Positions 1 to 7,933 of a stretch of DNA of 59,497 bases are shown here, in pieces. The DNA is from an uncultured Bacteroidales bacterium (GTDB taxonomy: Bacteria; Bacteroidota; Bacteroidia; Bacteroidales; Paludibacteraceae), in the NCBI GenBank assembly GCA_902798385.1, contig CADBWK010000011.1:1-59497 (forward strand), written 5' to 3'. The position numbers were made by a program, and so were the translations under genes. The notes below the pieces were generated by a model, which was not told the origin of the DNA, ran no database searches, and saw only the letters and a list, made by a program, of their open reading frames with translations. Positions within the stretch are counted from its first letter, which is position 1. Every line of letters begins with the position of its first letter.

Positions 1-27
1 GTTTCATAATTTTGTCCTCCAAATTTA

Positions 28-44
28 GTTAAACATCGTTTAAC
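28..44. promoter_or_regulatory. Perfect 7-bp inverted repeat, possible operator
   Basis: GTTAAAC and its exact reverse complement GTTTAAC are separated by ATC. The palindrome directly abuts a possible leftward -7 box (complement of 20-27), a place where a repressor could act on a gene leaving the window to the left. The role is inferred. Confidence 0.35.
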
Positions 45-87
45 GTAGCTTGCGTAGTTTACGTTGTTGGCGTAGTATGCGTAATTG
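43..87 (+). repeat. Five degenerate 9-bp tandem units
   Basis: The units ACGTAGCTT, GCGTAGTTT, ACGTTGTTG, GCGTAGTAT and GCGTAATTG follow each other without gaps. The period of 9 differs from the 7-bp period of the other short tandem repeats in the window. Function unknown. Confidence 0.5.
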
Positions 88-116
88 CGTTTTCACCCTT
101 AATAAGGCAAATTATG

Positions 117-188
117 TGCCAACCCCAAAATCTCTGCCAATATGTCCATCTTTCGTGCCAAATTGTCCACTTTCTGCCAATTTGTCCA
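117..188 (+). promoter_or_regulatory. Four spaced TGCCAA boxes, three as TGCCAAnnTGTCCA
   Basis: TGCCAA starts at 117, 135, 156 and 175 (spacings 18, 21 and 19, about two helical turns). The copies at 135, 156 and 175 continue as TGCCAAnnTGTCCA. The same core occurs near groES (24643 and 24661). The regular spacing suggests cooperative protein binding; the protein is unknown. Confidence 0.4.
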
Positions 189-273
189 TATCCCATACAC
201 CTTATATATTGTCACACGAGCGTTACGCGCACACGTGCGTATACTTACTCTCGCGCTTTTTTTGCATTTTTAT

Positions 274-304
274 TTGCATATATCAGAAAAATGCAGTAAC
301 TTTG
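274..304 (+). promoter_or_regulatory. Promoter of the yqeY-gcvP-yitT run
   Basis: The -33 element TTGCATATATC starts at 274 and the -7 element TAACTTTG lies at 297-304, 23 bases from TTG to TA. The expected transcription start near 310 leaves a leader of about 48 nt before the ATG at 358 and rules out the longer reading frame that begins at 142. Confidence 0.75.
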
Positions 305-357
305 CAAGCAAATTTGCGTGCAAAGCTAAAACGAAGACTAAAAACAAATACGAAGAT

Positions 358-804
358 ATGAAAAATGAGCTTAATGCCTTGATCATGGAGGCGATGAAGA
401 ACCATGATTCCGTGCGCACAGAGAGCCTGCGCGCTATCAAGAGTGCTTTCCTTAATTGGTCCACAAGCAAAGAGAACTCGGGTAAAGAAATGACCGAAGC
501 GGACGAGATCCAGATCATCAAAAAGATGGTTAAACAACGTCAGGAGTCGGTGGAGCAGTATATCGCTGCCAAGCGTCAAGAGTTAGCCGACGCGGAGCAG
601 GCACAGATAGATGTGCTGGAGACTTTCCTGCCCAAAGCAGCAAGCGAAGAAGACATCGTTCGTGCGTTCAATGCAGCCAAGGAAGCGAACGGCTGGGAAG
701 CCGAGAAAAAGAACATGGGTCTCTTCGTCAAAGCCATCAAAGCAGCCCTGCCCAATGCCGACGGCAAGATGGTCGCACAAGTTGTTCAGAGCCAATTGGC
801 ATAA
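358..804 (+). CDS. yqeY: GatB/YqeY domain-containing protein
   Basis: A 148-residue protein of the YqeY family, which resembles the tRNA-binding C-terminal domain of GatB. Its physiological role is not firmly established. The sequence is almost wholly helical and charged, with the family core EADEIQIIKKMVKQRQESV near residues 46-64 and the usual length of about 150. The reading frame stays open back to 142, but the promoter at 274-304 puts transcription start near 310, so the ATG at 358 is chosen. gcvP follows after 42 bases, probably on the same transcript. Confidence 0.85.
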   Translation: MKNELNALIMEAMKNHDSVRTESLRAIKSAFLNWSTSKENSGKEMTEADEIQIIKKMVKQRQESVEQYIAAKRQELADAEQAQIDVLETFLPKAASEEDIVRAFNAAKEANGWEAEKKNMGLFVKAIKAALPNADGKMVAQVVQSQLA

Positions 805-846
805 TCCCGGAACTCTTACCAGTGCACATAAAAAAACACATATACA

Positions 847-3678
847 ATGAAAGTGAATTACTTGGAGTCGCGTCATATCGGACTCACAGAACAAGACGAA
901 AAAAAGATGTTAGCGGCCGTAGGTGCCGAGTCGATGGAAGCGTTGGTACGCGAGACGATGCCGGCGGATATCCTGTTGCCGGAACCTATCGAGTTGGATG
1001 AGCCGTTCACGGAGCAGGAGTACTTGACGGAATCGGAGCAGGAGTTGCAGAACAACGATGCCTCCGCCCGCTCGTGTATCGGTCGCGGTTGGTACGGCAC
1101 GATCACACCGGCTGTCATTCGTCGTAACATGTTGGAGAACCCCGTTTGGTACACGAGCTACACACCGTATCAGGCCGAAGTGAGTCAGGGACGTCTGGAG
1201 GCGCTGTTTGTATTCCAGACCATGATCAGCGACTTAACGGGTCTGCCGCTGGCTAACTGTTCGTTATTGGACGAGGCCACCGCAGCGGCTGAGTCGGTGA
1301 CGATGATGCGCAACCTGCGCAGTCGCGAGCAAGTGAAGAACAACGTGCGTAAGGTCTTCGTGGATGAGAAGATATGGCCGAACACCTTATCGGTATTGCG
1401 TACGCGCGCTGCGGGACAAGGTATTGAATTGGTTATTGGTAATTGGTCATCGGTGATTGGTCAACTGAAAGCCGAGGAGTATTTCGGTGCGCTCGTTCAA
1501 TGGCCGAACAGCGATGGTTCGATCGAAGAGTACGATGCTTTCGTGGAGGAGTGTCATGCGGCAGGACTCAAAGTGACGGTAGTAGCCGATCTGATGGCAC
1601 TGGCATTGCTCAAGCCGCTGGATGCGGATATCATGTGCGGCACGGCGCAACGTTTCGGTCTGCCGATGGGCTTCGGTGGTCCGACGGCCGGCTATATGGC
1701 TACGCGCGACGAGTACAAACGTGACATGCCGGGACGAATCATCGGTCTGAGTAAGGATAAATACGATCGTCCGGCTTACCGTCTGGCGTTGCAGACCCGT
1801 GAACAGCATATCAAGCGCGAGCGTGCGACCTCGAACATCTGTACGGCCGAGGCACTGTCGGCGATGATGGCAGGTATGTACGGCGTTTATCACGGCGCAG
1901 AAGGTATCCGCGAAATCGCCGAAGGTATCCACGGCAAGGCCGTTTATCTGAGCGAGATGCTGCAGGCCTACGGTTACAATCAAGAGAATGCGGAGTTCTT
2001 CGACACGCTCAAGATCACACGCGACGAGGACGATGAATGGCAAGACAGACTGCGTGAGATAGCGGAAGATGCCGGCTTCAATTTCTATTACGATCCGGAA
2101 GGGTGGGTGAGTCTGGCGATCGATGAGACCATCGGTTTGGCAGAGATGAACCAGTTGATTCAGATCTTTGCGTGGGCAAGCGACAATATCCCGCAGTACG
2201 AAGACAGCGAAGAGGCGTTCGAGAACCTATGGATCATCGATGAGAGTCGTGTGCGCGAGGTCGATTATATGCAGGCAGAGGTATTCCGGAAATACCACAC
2301 GGAGACGGAGTTGATGCGTTATCTGAAGCGCCTCGACCGCAAGGATATCTCGTTGGCCACCTCGATGATTCCGCTGGGCAGTTGTACGATGAAACTGAAC
2401 CCTGCGGCTGCGATGATTCCGATCACCTATACCTGCGCGATGAATATCCATCCGCTGGCTCCGGCAGACCAAGTAGAGGGTTATACGGTGGTAATGGACG
2501 AGTTGAAGAAACAGCTGTGCGCGATTACCGGTTTTGCCGCTTGTACGCTGCAACCGACATCCGGTGCTGCTGGCGAATATACAGGTTTGGTAGTGATCCG
2601 CGAGCGCTTGCATCGTCTGGGACAAACGCAACGCAAGGTACTCTTGATCCCGGCTTCGGCACACGGTACAAACCCGGCTTCGTGTGTTCAGGCAGGCTTT
2701 GAACCCTGCGTGGTGAACTGCGACGAGAAGGGAAATACCGATCTGGCGGACTGGAAAGCAAAAGCAGAGGCGAACAAAGAGGTTCTCGCGGGCTGTATGA
2801 TCACGTATCCGTCCACGCACGGTATCTTCGAGCAAGCGATCCGTGAGATGATTGCGGCTGTGCATGACAACGGCGGACTCGTTTATATGGACGGCGCGAA
2901 CATGAACGCGCAGATCGGTTGGACGAACCCTGCTTATATCGGCGCGGATGTGTGTCACCTCAATCTGCATAAGTCCTTCGCATCGCCTCACGGCGGCGGT
3001 GGCCCGGGCGCAGGTGCGGTATGCTGCACAGAGGCCTTGGCGGACTGTCTGCCGACCGAAGACAAGAACCGCGTTTCTGCCGCTCTCTACGGCAATGCGA
3101 ACATGGCGCTTATCTCGTGGGGTTATATAGCGATGATGGGTGCGGAAGGTCTTCGTCACGCGACGGCCGCTGCTATTTTGAGCGCGAACTACATGGCCAA
3201 ACGTCTGAAGGACGCGTACGGCATCGTTTATACGGGTGCAACGGGTAGAGTAGGACACGAGTTGATTCTCGACTGCCGTCAGTTCCACGCTATCGGCATC
3301 ACGGAGGCAGATATCGCCAAGCGTCTGATGGACTACGGTTATCATGCTCCGACGCTTTCGTTCCCGGTACACGGCACGCTGATGGTAGAGCCGACGGAGA
3401 GTGAGTCGCTCGAGGAGATCGATCGTTTCTGCGACGTGCTGCTGCAGATTCGTCAGGAGATAGCCGATATCGAGAGCGGTAAGGCGGATAAGACGGATAA
3501 CGTGCTGCTCAATGCGCCGCACCCGGAGTATGAGGTGGTAGCTGATGAATGGACGCACCCGTACAGCCGTAAGCAGGCCGCTTATCCGACGGATTGGGTG
3601 GCACAGACGAAGTTCTGGTGCCCGGTAGGACGTGTGGATAACGGATGGGGAGACAGAAACCTGATTGCTAAATTCTAA
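847..3678 (+). CDS. gcvP: Glycine dehydrogenase (decarboxylating), P-protein
   Basis: The PLP-dependent P-protein of the glycine cleavage system. It decarboxylates glycine and passes the aminomethyl group to the lipoyl H-protein. At 943 residues it is a full-length single-chain enzyme (the fused alpha/beta form). The PLP lysine lies near residue 708 in the motif HLNLHKSFASPHGGGGPG. The partner genes gcvT and gcvH are not in the window. The N-terminal half contains a five-unit 7-bp repeat (1426-1460), read in frame as GIELVIGNWSSVIGQLK. It is in the opposite orientation to most of the CAATNAC-type arrays in this window. The following YitT gene starts one base after the stop. Confidence 0.97.
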   Translation: MKVNYLESRHIGLTEQDEKKMLAAVGAESMEALVRETMPADILLPEPIELDEPFTEQEYLTESEQELQNNDASARSCIGRGWYGTITPAVIRRNMLENPVWYTSYTPYQAEVSQGRLEALFVFQTMISDLTGLPLANCSLLDEATAAAESVTMMRNLRSREQVKNNVRKVFVDEKIWPNTLSVLRTRAAGQGIELVIGNWSSVIGQLKAEEYFGALVQWPNSDGSIEEYDAFVEECHAAGLKVTVVADLMALALLKPLDADIMCGTAQRFGLPMGFGGPTAGYMATRDEYKRDMPGRIIGLSKDKYDRPAYRLALQTREQHIKRERATSNICTAEALSAMMAGMYGVYHGAEGIREIAEGIHGKAVYLSEMLQAYGYNQENAEFFDTLKITRDEDDEWQDRLREIAEDAGFNFYYDPEGWVSLAIDETIGLAEMNQLIQIFAWASDNIPQYEDSEEAFENLWIIDESRVREVDYMQAEVFRKYHTETELMRYLKRLDRKDISLATSMIPLGSCTMKLNPAAAMIPITYTCAMNIHPLAPADQVEGYTVVMDELKKQLCAITGFAACTLQPTSGAAGEYTGLVVIRERLHRLGQTQRKVLLIPASAHGTNPASCVQAGFEPCVVNCDEKGNTDLADWKAKAEANKEVLAGCMITYPSTHGIFEQAIREMIAAVHDNGGLVYMDGANMNAQIGWTNPAYIGADVCHLNLHKSFASPHGGGGPGAGAVCCTEALADCLPTEDKNRVSAALYGNANMALISWGYIAMMGAEGLRHATAAAILSANYMAKRLKDAYGIVYTGATGRVGHELILDCRQFHAIGITEADIAKRLMDYGYHAPTLSFPVHGTLMVEPTESESLEEIDRFCDVLLQIRQEIADIESGKADKTDNVLLNAPHPEYEVVADEWTHPYSRKQAAYPTDWVAQTKFWCPVGRVDNGWGDRNLIAKF
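1426..1460 (-). repeat. Heptamer array inside gcvP (5 units)
   Basis: GAATTGG, TTATTGG, TAATTGG, TCATCGG and TGATTGG run in exact 7-bp register. The reverse strand gives the CCAATNA type seen elsewhere. The reading frame passes through without a stop. Confidence 0.8.
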
Positions 3679-3679
3679 G

Positions 3680-4603
3680 ATGGTCAATTTTAGAGAACCG
3701 ATTCGGAAGTACTACCGCGTTTTACCTTGGATCACGCTCAAGGAATTTCTGCTGATCATCATCAGCACCGTTCCTTATGCCTTGACGGTGAACCAACTGT
3801 TGGTACCTCACGCGATCGTAGGCGGCGGTGTAACGGGTTTATGCGAGATCATCTATTTCGCGACGAACACGTACGTGCCTATCTGGCTCAGTAGCGCGCT
3901 GATCAACGTTGTGCTGCTGTTTGTCGCCGCATTCACGATCGGTTGGCGCTATGCATTGCGTACGGTTTGGGGCGTGTTATGGCTGACGATTTGGCTCAAA
4001 GTGATACCTATCGCGGAGATTCCGTTGCTGACCGATTCGTTTATGGCGGTGGTGATAGGTGGTCTTTTCACCGGTTGTTTCCTAGGTATCTGTTTCCTCA
4101 ATAACGGTTCGACAGGCGGTACGGATATCATCGCAATGATCGTCAATAAATACCATCATTTGCCGATGGGGCGCGTGCTGTTATTCGCCGACATGACCAT
4201 CATCTCGTCGGCTTTCTTCCTTCCGAATATCCAAGCGGTCGGCACGCAAGGAGCGATCGAGAAGATCCTTTTCGGTCTGACCTATACGTTTATGCTCTCC
4301 ACGGCTGTGGACTGGATCATGAACCGAATGCGACAGTCGGTGCAGTTTATGATCTTTACGCAGAAACCCGATGAGATAGCGAAAGCTATCATCACACAAG
4401 CCCATCGCGGCTGTACCTTCCTGGATGCGGAAGGCGGCTACAACAAGAAACCGATGAAAGTGGTTACGTGTATCGCTCGTTCGTACGAGTCGGCAACGAT
4501 CTTCCGTCTGGTACGTGCTATCGATCCGAACGCGTTTGTGAGTCAGAGTCAGGTGCGCGGCGTGTTCGGACAAGGTTTTGATCCTATGGCTAACGGAAAG
4601 TAG
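3680..4603 (+). CDS. YitT family membrane protein (first of a tandem pair)
   Basis: A 307-residue integral membrane protein with five to six hydrophobic segments in the first two thirds (YitT_membrane, formerly DUF161) and a soluble C-terminal DUF2179 domain from about residue 220, with the family motif NKKPMKVV and the ending VRGVFGQGFDPM. Substrate and role are unknown for the family. The ATG at 3680, one base after the gcvP stop, is preferred over the TTG at 3665, which would overlap gcvP. A paralogue follows directly; the two share the motif GxxxxNNGSTGGTDIIAMI (here near residue 150). Confidence 0.9.
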   Translation: MVNFREPIRKYYRVLPWITLKEFLLIIISTVPYALTVNQLLVPHAIVGGGVTGLCEIIYFATNTYVPIWLSSALINVVLLFVAAFTIGWRYALRTVWGVLWLTIWLKVIPIAEIPLLTDSFMAVVIGGLFTGCFLGICFLNNGSTGGTDIIAMIVNKYHHLPMGRVLLFADMTIISSAFFLPNIQAVGTQGAIEKILFGLTYTFMLSTAVDWIMNRMRQSVQFMIFTQKPDEIAKAIITQAHRGCTFLDAEGGYNKKPMKVVTCIARSYESATIFRLVRAIDPNAFVSQSQVRGVFGQGFDPMANGK

Positions 4604-4631
4604 TTTAGTGTTTAGAGTTTAGTGTTTAGAG
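4604..4631 (+). repeat. Heptamer array between the two yitT genes (4 units)
   Basis: TTTAGTG, TTTAGAG, TTTAGTG, TTTAGAG in exact tandem fill nearly the whole gap between the stop at 4603 and the ATG at 4634. Confidence 0.85.
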
Positions 4632-4633
4632 AT

Positions 4634-5611
4634 ATGATACGTTACAGTCAATTTGTTAACCCGCACTATACGCCGCGTGAGTCGTCCGGTCGTAGGGCTT
4701 TTGAGTATCTGACCATAATCATCGGTATCGCTCCAATGGCGTTGATGGTCAACTGGGTGCTGCTTCCGCACGCTTTTGTGGGCGGCGGATTGACGGGTAT
4801 CTGCTCGATCATTTATTACCTGACAGGTGGTCTGTTTCCGGGCTTGTTCCCCGAGTACGGAGGCGCTATCCCGGTATGGCTGACGACGTTTGTATTCAAT
4901 GCCATTCTGCTGCTGATAGCGGGTCTGACGGTAGGATGGAAATTCTGTATCCGTACGATGGTGGGTGTGGCGGCGATCACGTTCTGGTACCGCGTCATTC
5001 CGATCTTGCCTCAACCTATTATCGCCGATCCGTGGCTTGGCGCTATCATCGGCGGATTTGTGTTCGGTCTCAGTTTAGGCTGCGTGTTGGCAGCTAACGG
5101 TTCATCGGGAGGCACGGATATTGTAGCGATGATCATCAATCATTACCATAATATCTCGCTGGGCAATATCATGCTGGCGTGCGATATCCTGATTATCGCG
5201 TCGGCTTTCTTCCTGCCCTTACCGGAATCGATGATAGAGGAGGGGACTAATCCGATTTATCTGCATATCAAACGCGTGCTGTACGGTGTGGCGATGACGA
5301 TCTCGTATACCGTAGCTGTGGATTGGCTCATGGCGCGTTTACACCAATCGGTGCATTTCCTGATCTATTCCTCGAAGTACGATGAGATAGCAACGGCAAT
5401 CAACACGACCGTCAATCGCGGTGTCACGGTGCTGGACGGCACGGGCTGGTACTCGAAGAAACCGGTTAAGGTGATCTCGGTGCTAGTGCGCAAACCGGAG
5501 AGTTCGTTGGTGTTCAAGTTAGTGCATGACATCGATCCGAATGCGCTTGTGTCAATTGCCGATGTGCGCGGTGTGTTTGGTTCCGGATTCGATAAAATCA
5601 AGGCAAAATAG
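4634..5611 (+). CDS. YitT family membrane protein (second of a tandem pair)
   Basis: A 325-residue paralogue of the preceding gene: hydrophobic N-terminal half, the shared motif AANGSSGGTDIVAMIIN near residue 155, and a C-terminal DUF2179 domain with WYSKKPVKVI and VRGVFGSGFDKIK. The two proteins align along their whole length, so this is a tandem duplication or a heteromeric pair. A GTG at 4622 lies in frame inside the heptamer array, but ATG 4634 fits the usual N-terminus. Function unknown. Confidence 0.88.
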   Translation: MIRYSQFVNPHYTPRESSGRRAFEYLTIIIGIAPMALMVNWVLLPHAFVGGGLTGICSIIYYLTGGLFPGLFPEYGGAIPVWLTTFVFNAILLLIAGLTVGWKFCIRTMVGVAAITFWYRVIPILPQPIIADPWLGAIIGGFVFGLSLGCVLAANGSSGGTDIVAMIINHYHNISLGNIMLACDILIIASAFFLPLPESMIEEGTNPIYLHIKRVLYGVAMTISYTVAVDWLMARLHQSVHFLIYSSKYDEIATAINTTVNRGVTVLDGTGWYSKKPVKVISVLVRKPESSLVFKLVHDIDPNALVSIADVRGVFGSGFDKIKAK

Positions 5612-5630
5612 CAAAAAAATACGCAAACGC

Positions 5631-5661
5631 TTGCGTATGTCAAAAAAAAGCAGTACCTTTG
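5631..5661 (+). promoter_or_regulatory. Promoter of tRNA-Ser
   Basis: TTGCGTATGTC starts at 5631, followed by an A-run, and TACCTTTG at 5654-5661. The TTG to TA distance is 23. The expected start near 5668 is about 20 nt before the tRNA. Confidence 0.75.
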
Positions 5662-5686
5662 CACGCTTTTTCGATGGAAATAGCGA

Positions 5687-5778
5687 GGAGAGTTGACTGA
5701 GTGGTCGAAAGTGCCGCACTCGAAATGCGGTGTACGCATTACGTCGTACCGGGGGTTCGAATCCCTCACTCTCCGCCA
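5687..5778 (+). tRNA. tRNA-Ser (anticodon CGA)
   Basis: The acceptor strands GGAGAGT and ACTCTCC pair fully, followed by discriminator G and an encoded CCA (5776-5778). The anticodon loop CTCGAAA places CGA at 5721-5723, which reads UCG. A long variable arm and the TTCGAAT T-loop are present, as expected for a class II serine tRNA. Its last 13 bases overlap the 3' end of the convergent folK gene. Confidence 0.95.
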
Positions 5779-6200
5779 ATCTCGCGAAGGGGAATAACAA
5801 CGAAATCGCGTTGTTTATAGAGCGGATGGGGTATAGTGAGTAACGGATCGTTGCTCACTATTTCTTTTTGTGTATCGTCATAGACGCGAATGATATCGAT
5901 GTCGATCGGTCGATCGGAATAGACCGGTTTGTGATTGGTAATTGGTGATTTTTGATTTCTGCCTAGGGCGCGCTCGATGGCTTGTGTGGCGTTCAGTACG
6001 TCCATCGGCTGCATAGGTGTCTCTACGCAGCAGCAGATATTACAGAAGGGATTCGGGGACTCAAAGCCCCAGGGCTCGGAATAGAAAAAAGAAGAACAGC
6101 GGGTGACTGTTCCAATCTGCTGCTCAATGCGTTGGAGCGCCTCTTGCAGCGTCTGTTCGCGGTTGCCGAGATTACTTCCCAGCGAAAGATAATAATGCAT
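5766..6200 (-). CDS. folK: 2-amino-4-hydroxy-6-hydroxymethyldihydropteridine pyrophosphokinase (HPPK)
   Basis: Transfers pyrophosphate from ATP to the pterin in folate synthesis. The 144-residue protein has the N-terminal motif LSLGSNLGNR, the SEPWGF segment, and the signature YSDRPIDIDII. The loop just before that signature is lengthened by a 7-bp repeat (NQKSPITNHKPV, genomic 5931-5958), a place where family members normally have a short flexible loop. The gene begins 29 bases inside the end of the cvpA-like gene, and its last five codons (IGGE and stop) are read from the antisense of the tRNA-Ser acceptor stem. Confidence 0.93.
   Translation of the reverse strand: MHYYLSLGSNLGNREQTLQEALQRIEQQIGTVTRCSSFFYSEPWGFESPNPFCNICCCVETPMQPMDVLNATQAIERALGRNQKSPITNHKPVYSDRPIDIDIIRVYDDTQKEIVSNDPLLTIPHPLYKQRDFVVIPLREIGGE
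5931..5958 (-). repeat. Heptamer array inside folK (4 units)
   Basis: On the genomic strand: GTGATTG, GTAATTG, GTGATTT, TTGATTT. On the coding strand these are AAATCAA, AAATCAC, CAATTAC, CAATCAC, giving QKSPITNH. Confidence 0.8.
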
Positions 6201-6654
6201 GTGTTCCCTTCACCATTTGCGGGTATACCACGGATGTCTTCACTATCTGCGCGTCATCCAACCAATGGAAGGCGTCATTCGTTCGATCCATGACAAACAC
6301 CACTAACAATACGAGAATACCGAACTTAAGCACTCCGAATGCACCTCCCAAGAGTCTGTTAGCCCATCCGAGATGGATGGCACGCATGAATTTCGTCAGC
6401 AGTTTAGCCAGGAAGGACAATAGGATGGCTACGCCTAAGAAGAGCAGGGTATAAGCCACCACATCGCATACTCCTTGCGGCCAGGCGAACTGGGTAAGCA
6501 GCCAAGCGGAGAAAGGTGGCGCTCCGAATCGTGCGCCGAGCACTCCGAGAATCACCACCACAATGGCGATGATCTCGGAGATAAGCCCGCGCATGAGGCC
6601 TTTAACAAGACCCACAATCAGCGGTAGAACTAATAATACGTCCAACCAATTCAT
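6172..6654 (-). CDS. CvpA family membrane protein
   Basis: A 160-residue inner-membrane protein with four hydrophobic segments, matching the CvpA (colicin V production) family in length and in its N-terminus NWLDVLLVLPLIVGLVKGLMRG. The glycine-rich GLMRGLISE turn and the RLLGGAFGVLKFG segment are typical. The exact function in Bacteroidetes is unclear. Its ATG overlaps the upstream stop (TAATG), and folK starts inside its 3' end, so the three genes look translationally coupled. Confidence 0.85.
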   Translation of the reverse strand: MNWLDVLLVLPLIVGLVKGLMRGLISEIIAIVVVILGVLGARFGAPPFSAWLLTQFAWPQGVCDVVAYTLLFLGVAILLSFLAKLLTKFMRAIHLGWANRLLGGAFGVLKFGILVLLVVFVMDRTNDAFHWLDDAQIVKTSVVYPQMVKGTHALLSFAGK

Positions 6655-7928
6655 TATTTATCGTTCGGATCGTACTCTACCGGTTGCCAGATCAAGGTCG
6701 TGTCACGACCATCGATTTTGGTCTTCTTCTGTACGTTGATATCCGAAATACCGAATCCCTTGATACCACGCGGCGTGATGGACCAGCTGTAGGTGTAGGA
6801 GTTGGGCACAGGACTCTTCTCAGAGTTCTCCAGTTTGGAGGCGGTATCGAAATACCATCCTAAGATACCAGTAACCGTACCTTTCCAGTTCTTGCAATCC
6901 GTTACACCGGCTTTAGAGGCACCCGGGAGGTAATAATAAGCGAACTTGGAATACTCGGAGTTAGAGCACATGATCTTATTGGTAGTACCTGCAGCGCCGA
7001 GGAAACGGCTCTGCGGATAGCCGATATTCTGCGTTGAAGGCGCAAAGACATTCGCTCCACCTACGGTATCGGGGTGACCTACCACACAGTTGACGATATT
7101 CTCGTTATCGAGGTATTGTCCGGTGAAATAGACATCTTTCAATACAATGAGTCGTCCGTCCGCTCTACGTACCTCGTTCATCGTAGTGGTATTAACCGGT
7201 TTCGGAATCATCTGGATCTCCTTGTACAACTGGGTAAGCGTCAAGGTATCGTATTTGAGTTTCGTCGGATCCGGTGCGCCGATCATATGGGCAACACGGC
7301 GGAAGACGGAACCCGGGATACGACCGGGAGCCCATCCTGTCTTTTGCGTAGCGTTCATCGCAAAGATATTGTTGTTGTACGACGGGATACAGAGTTGCGG
7401 TTGGTTCGCATACAGACCCAGAGCCAAGCCGTTACAACGTATAATCACCTCTTGTCCGATCTGGAACATACCACCACCGGAACCGAGGTCCACCGAGATA
7501 CGGAGGTTCTGCTGCTTGCCGTCAACGACTTGCTGAATCACCATCGATTTGTAGAAGTTTCCTCCGTAATCATCGGTCGTTACGCGTCCGCGGATATAGA
7601 TACCGATGGTATCCTTTTTGATGGTATCGAGACTGTACACGTAGATTTTGTACTTCGCGTTATACGCGCGCTCTCTATATTGCGTCGTATCACTATACCA
7701 GTTACCTTCCTCGGTTTTGTGGAACTCATTATAGAACTCATCGAGCGTGTAGATACGATATTGACCATCCCAGGCTTCGTTCTCAGCCTTAAGCATCTCG
7801 TCCAGACTGGTTGAATCGATTTTCTCGAACACGTCGTCCGGAGTCAGCTCTTTGGGTTCGCAGGAAGTCATGAGCGCAATGATCGGCATAGCCAATACCA
7901 TTGCATATGTATAAATAGACTTTCTCAT
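6654..7928 (-). CDS. DUF5689 family lipoprotein
   Basis: A 424-residue exported lipoprotein: signal segment followed by a lipobox ending LMTSC (cysteine 23). The central part, about residues 105-210, with IGIYIRGRVTTDDYGGNFYKSMVIQ, fits the DUF5689 / OB-fold-like region found in Bacteroidetes proteins encoded next to TonB-dependent receptors. It follows the receptor gene after five bases, so the two probably form a surface complex. The ligand cannot be inferred. Confidence 0.75.
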   Translation of the reverse strand: MRKSIYTYAMVLAMPIIALMTSCEPKELTPDDVFEKIDSTSLDEMLKAENEAWDGQYRIYTLDEFYNEFHKTEEGNWYSDTTQYRERAYNAKYKIYVYSLDTIKKDTIGIYIRGRVTTDDYGGNFYKSMVIQQVVDGKQQNLRISVDLGSGGGMFQIGQEVIIRCNGLALGLYANQPQLCIPSYNNNIFAMNATQKTGWAPGRIPGSVFRRVAHMIGAPDPTKLKYDTLTLTQLYKEIQMIPKPVNTTTMNEVRRADGRLIVLKDVYFTGQYLDNENIVNCVVGHPDTVGGANVFAPSTQNIGYPQSRFLGAAGTTNKIMCSNSEYSKFAYYYLPGASKAGVTDCKNWKGTVTGILGWYFDTASKLENSEKSPVPNSYTYSWSITPRGIKGFGISDINVQKKTKIDGRDTTLIWQPVEYDPNDK

Positions 7929-7933
7929 AGTTG

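Larger units (their letters stand above)
1..357. other. Intergenic regulatory region with several repeats
   Basis: No gene is supported here. In order it holds: a perfect inverted repeat GTTAAAC-ATC-GTTTAAC (28-44); five degenerate 9-bp units of the type RCGTAGTTT (43-87); TGCCAA boxes at 117, 135, 156 and 175, the last three followed by TGTCCA; a 21-nt alternating pyrimidine-purine tract (224-244); and the yqeY promoter (274-304). A leftward gene may begin at 7 (ATG complement of 5-7), with a possible -7 box TAAATTTG as the complement of 20-27, but too little is in view to call it. Confidence 0.6.

Noticed and set aside
50-361. 103-codon frame at the window start
   Set aside because: It runs through the repeat-rich region and the yqeY promoter and has no protein-like composition.
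2227-3687. 486-codon minus-strand frame opposite gcvP
   Set aside because: Shadow of the C-terminal half of gcvP, rich in Arg, His and Ser as expected for antisense translation.
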